Position numbers and translations under genes: made by a program. A stretch of DNA of 64,000 bases from CAISIP01 sp965278985 (GTDB taxonomy: Bacteria > Pseudomonadota > Gammaproteobacteria > Burkholderiales > Burkholderiaceae_C): NCBI GenBank assembly GCA_965278985.1, contig OZ257131.1, forward strand, positions 5,332,001 to 5,396,000, read 5' to 3'. The notes beneath the pieces were generated by a model, which saw nothing but the letters and a program-made list of their open reading frames with translations, did not search any database and was not told where the DNA came from. Below are positions 63,988-64,000 of this stretch, piece after piece (the first letter of the stretch is position 1; every line of letters begins with the position of its first letter).

Positions 63988-64000
63988 GCTACCGTGCGCC

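Larger units (their letters stand above)
48127..64000 (+). other. Chromosomal integron cassette array (at least 36 cassettes, continues beyond window)
   Basis: Thirty-six attC-type sites follow each other with short plus-strand reading frames between them, each frame ending inside or just before the next attC. Spacing is 250-1275 bp. Base composition is visibly less GC-rich than the core genes left of 47 kb. The last attC ends at 63,987 and a further cassette begins at the window edge. Confidence 0.95.

Noticed and set aside
1..64000. Insertion sequences, rRNA or tRNA genes
   Set aside because: No transposase-like protein, terminal inverted repeats or tRNA cloverleaf was recognised by eye.

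Overview
The window looks like a chromosomal segment of a GC-rich betaproteobacterium of the Burkholderiales, most likely a Comamonadaceae relative (Acidovorax/Hydrogenophaga/Variovorax-like). The basis is the gene order (yajC-secD-secF-DUF1631; smg-dprA-LysM-def-fmt; pgk-pyk-fba-purC-purE-purK-sua5; tsaB-rimI-UDG) and the two Bug/TctC solute-binding proteins. No species can be named from the sequence alone. No rRNA, tRNA, insertion sequence or CRISPR array was seen.

Positions 1-29,800 are mostly housekeeping: the end of mltA, an Lrp regulator divergent from a large indolepyruvate ferredoxin oxidoreductase, the Sec accessory genes, DNA uptake (dprA), peptide deformylase/formyltransferase, an AzlCD exporter, lower glycolysis (with a class I instead of the expected class II aldolase), purine synthesis and t6A synthesis. 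Two small toxin-antitoxin pairs (vapBC near 20.2 kb, mazE/doc near 24.3 kb) and a siderophore-interacting protein/MarR pair with twin operators lie among them.

Positions 29,900-42,400 form an accessory catabolic block. A seven-gene minus-strand operon encodes a Bug solute-binding protein, HyuA, HyuB, a creatinase-like M24 protein that has lost its metal ligands, a second degenerate M24-like protein, an MmgE/PrpD protein and an ACMSD-like amidohydrolase. A LysR regulator is divergent from it. The same inverted repeat (CTATG-N4-CATAG) lies upstream of this operon and upstream of a second Bug gene 11 kb away, which suggests one regulon. The substrate is unknown; a cyclic amide or imide is a reasonable guess.

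Positions 42,400-47,160 return to core genes (dacB, an EamA transporter, tsaB, rimI, UDG). From 47,164 to the end of the window lies a chromosomal integron. It has a minus-strand intI pseudogene (IntI1-like, with one frameshift and a deletion removing the catalytic His/Arg/His/Tyr region), an attI region, and 36 consecutive attC-type sites delimiting about 36 plus-strand cassettes in under 16 kb; the array runs off the right edge. Cassette genes are small, lower in GC than the core, rich in membrane proteins and zinc-ribbon proteins, and mostly unrecognised. Exceptions are a BrnT-type toxin with antitoxin, HicAB, a COQ7-like diiron protein, a 5'-truncated barstar and a lipoprotein. Three cassettes occur twice with exactly equal lengths (408, 371 and 351 bp). 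Several cassettes are decaying by frameshift, nonsense mutation, attC core mutation, stop loss fusing two cassettes, or deletion across an attC. With the integrase dead, the array looks like a frozen, eroding integron.
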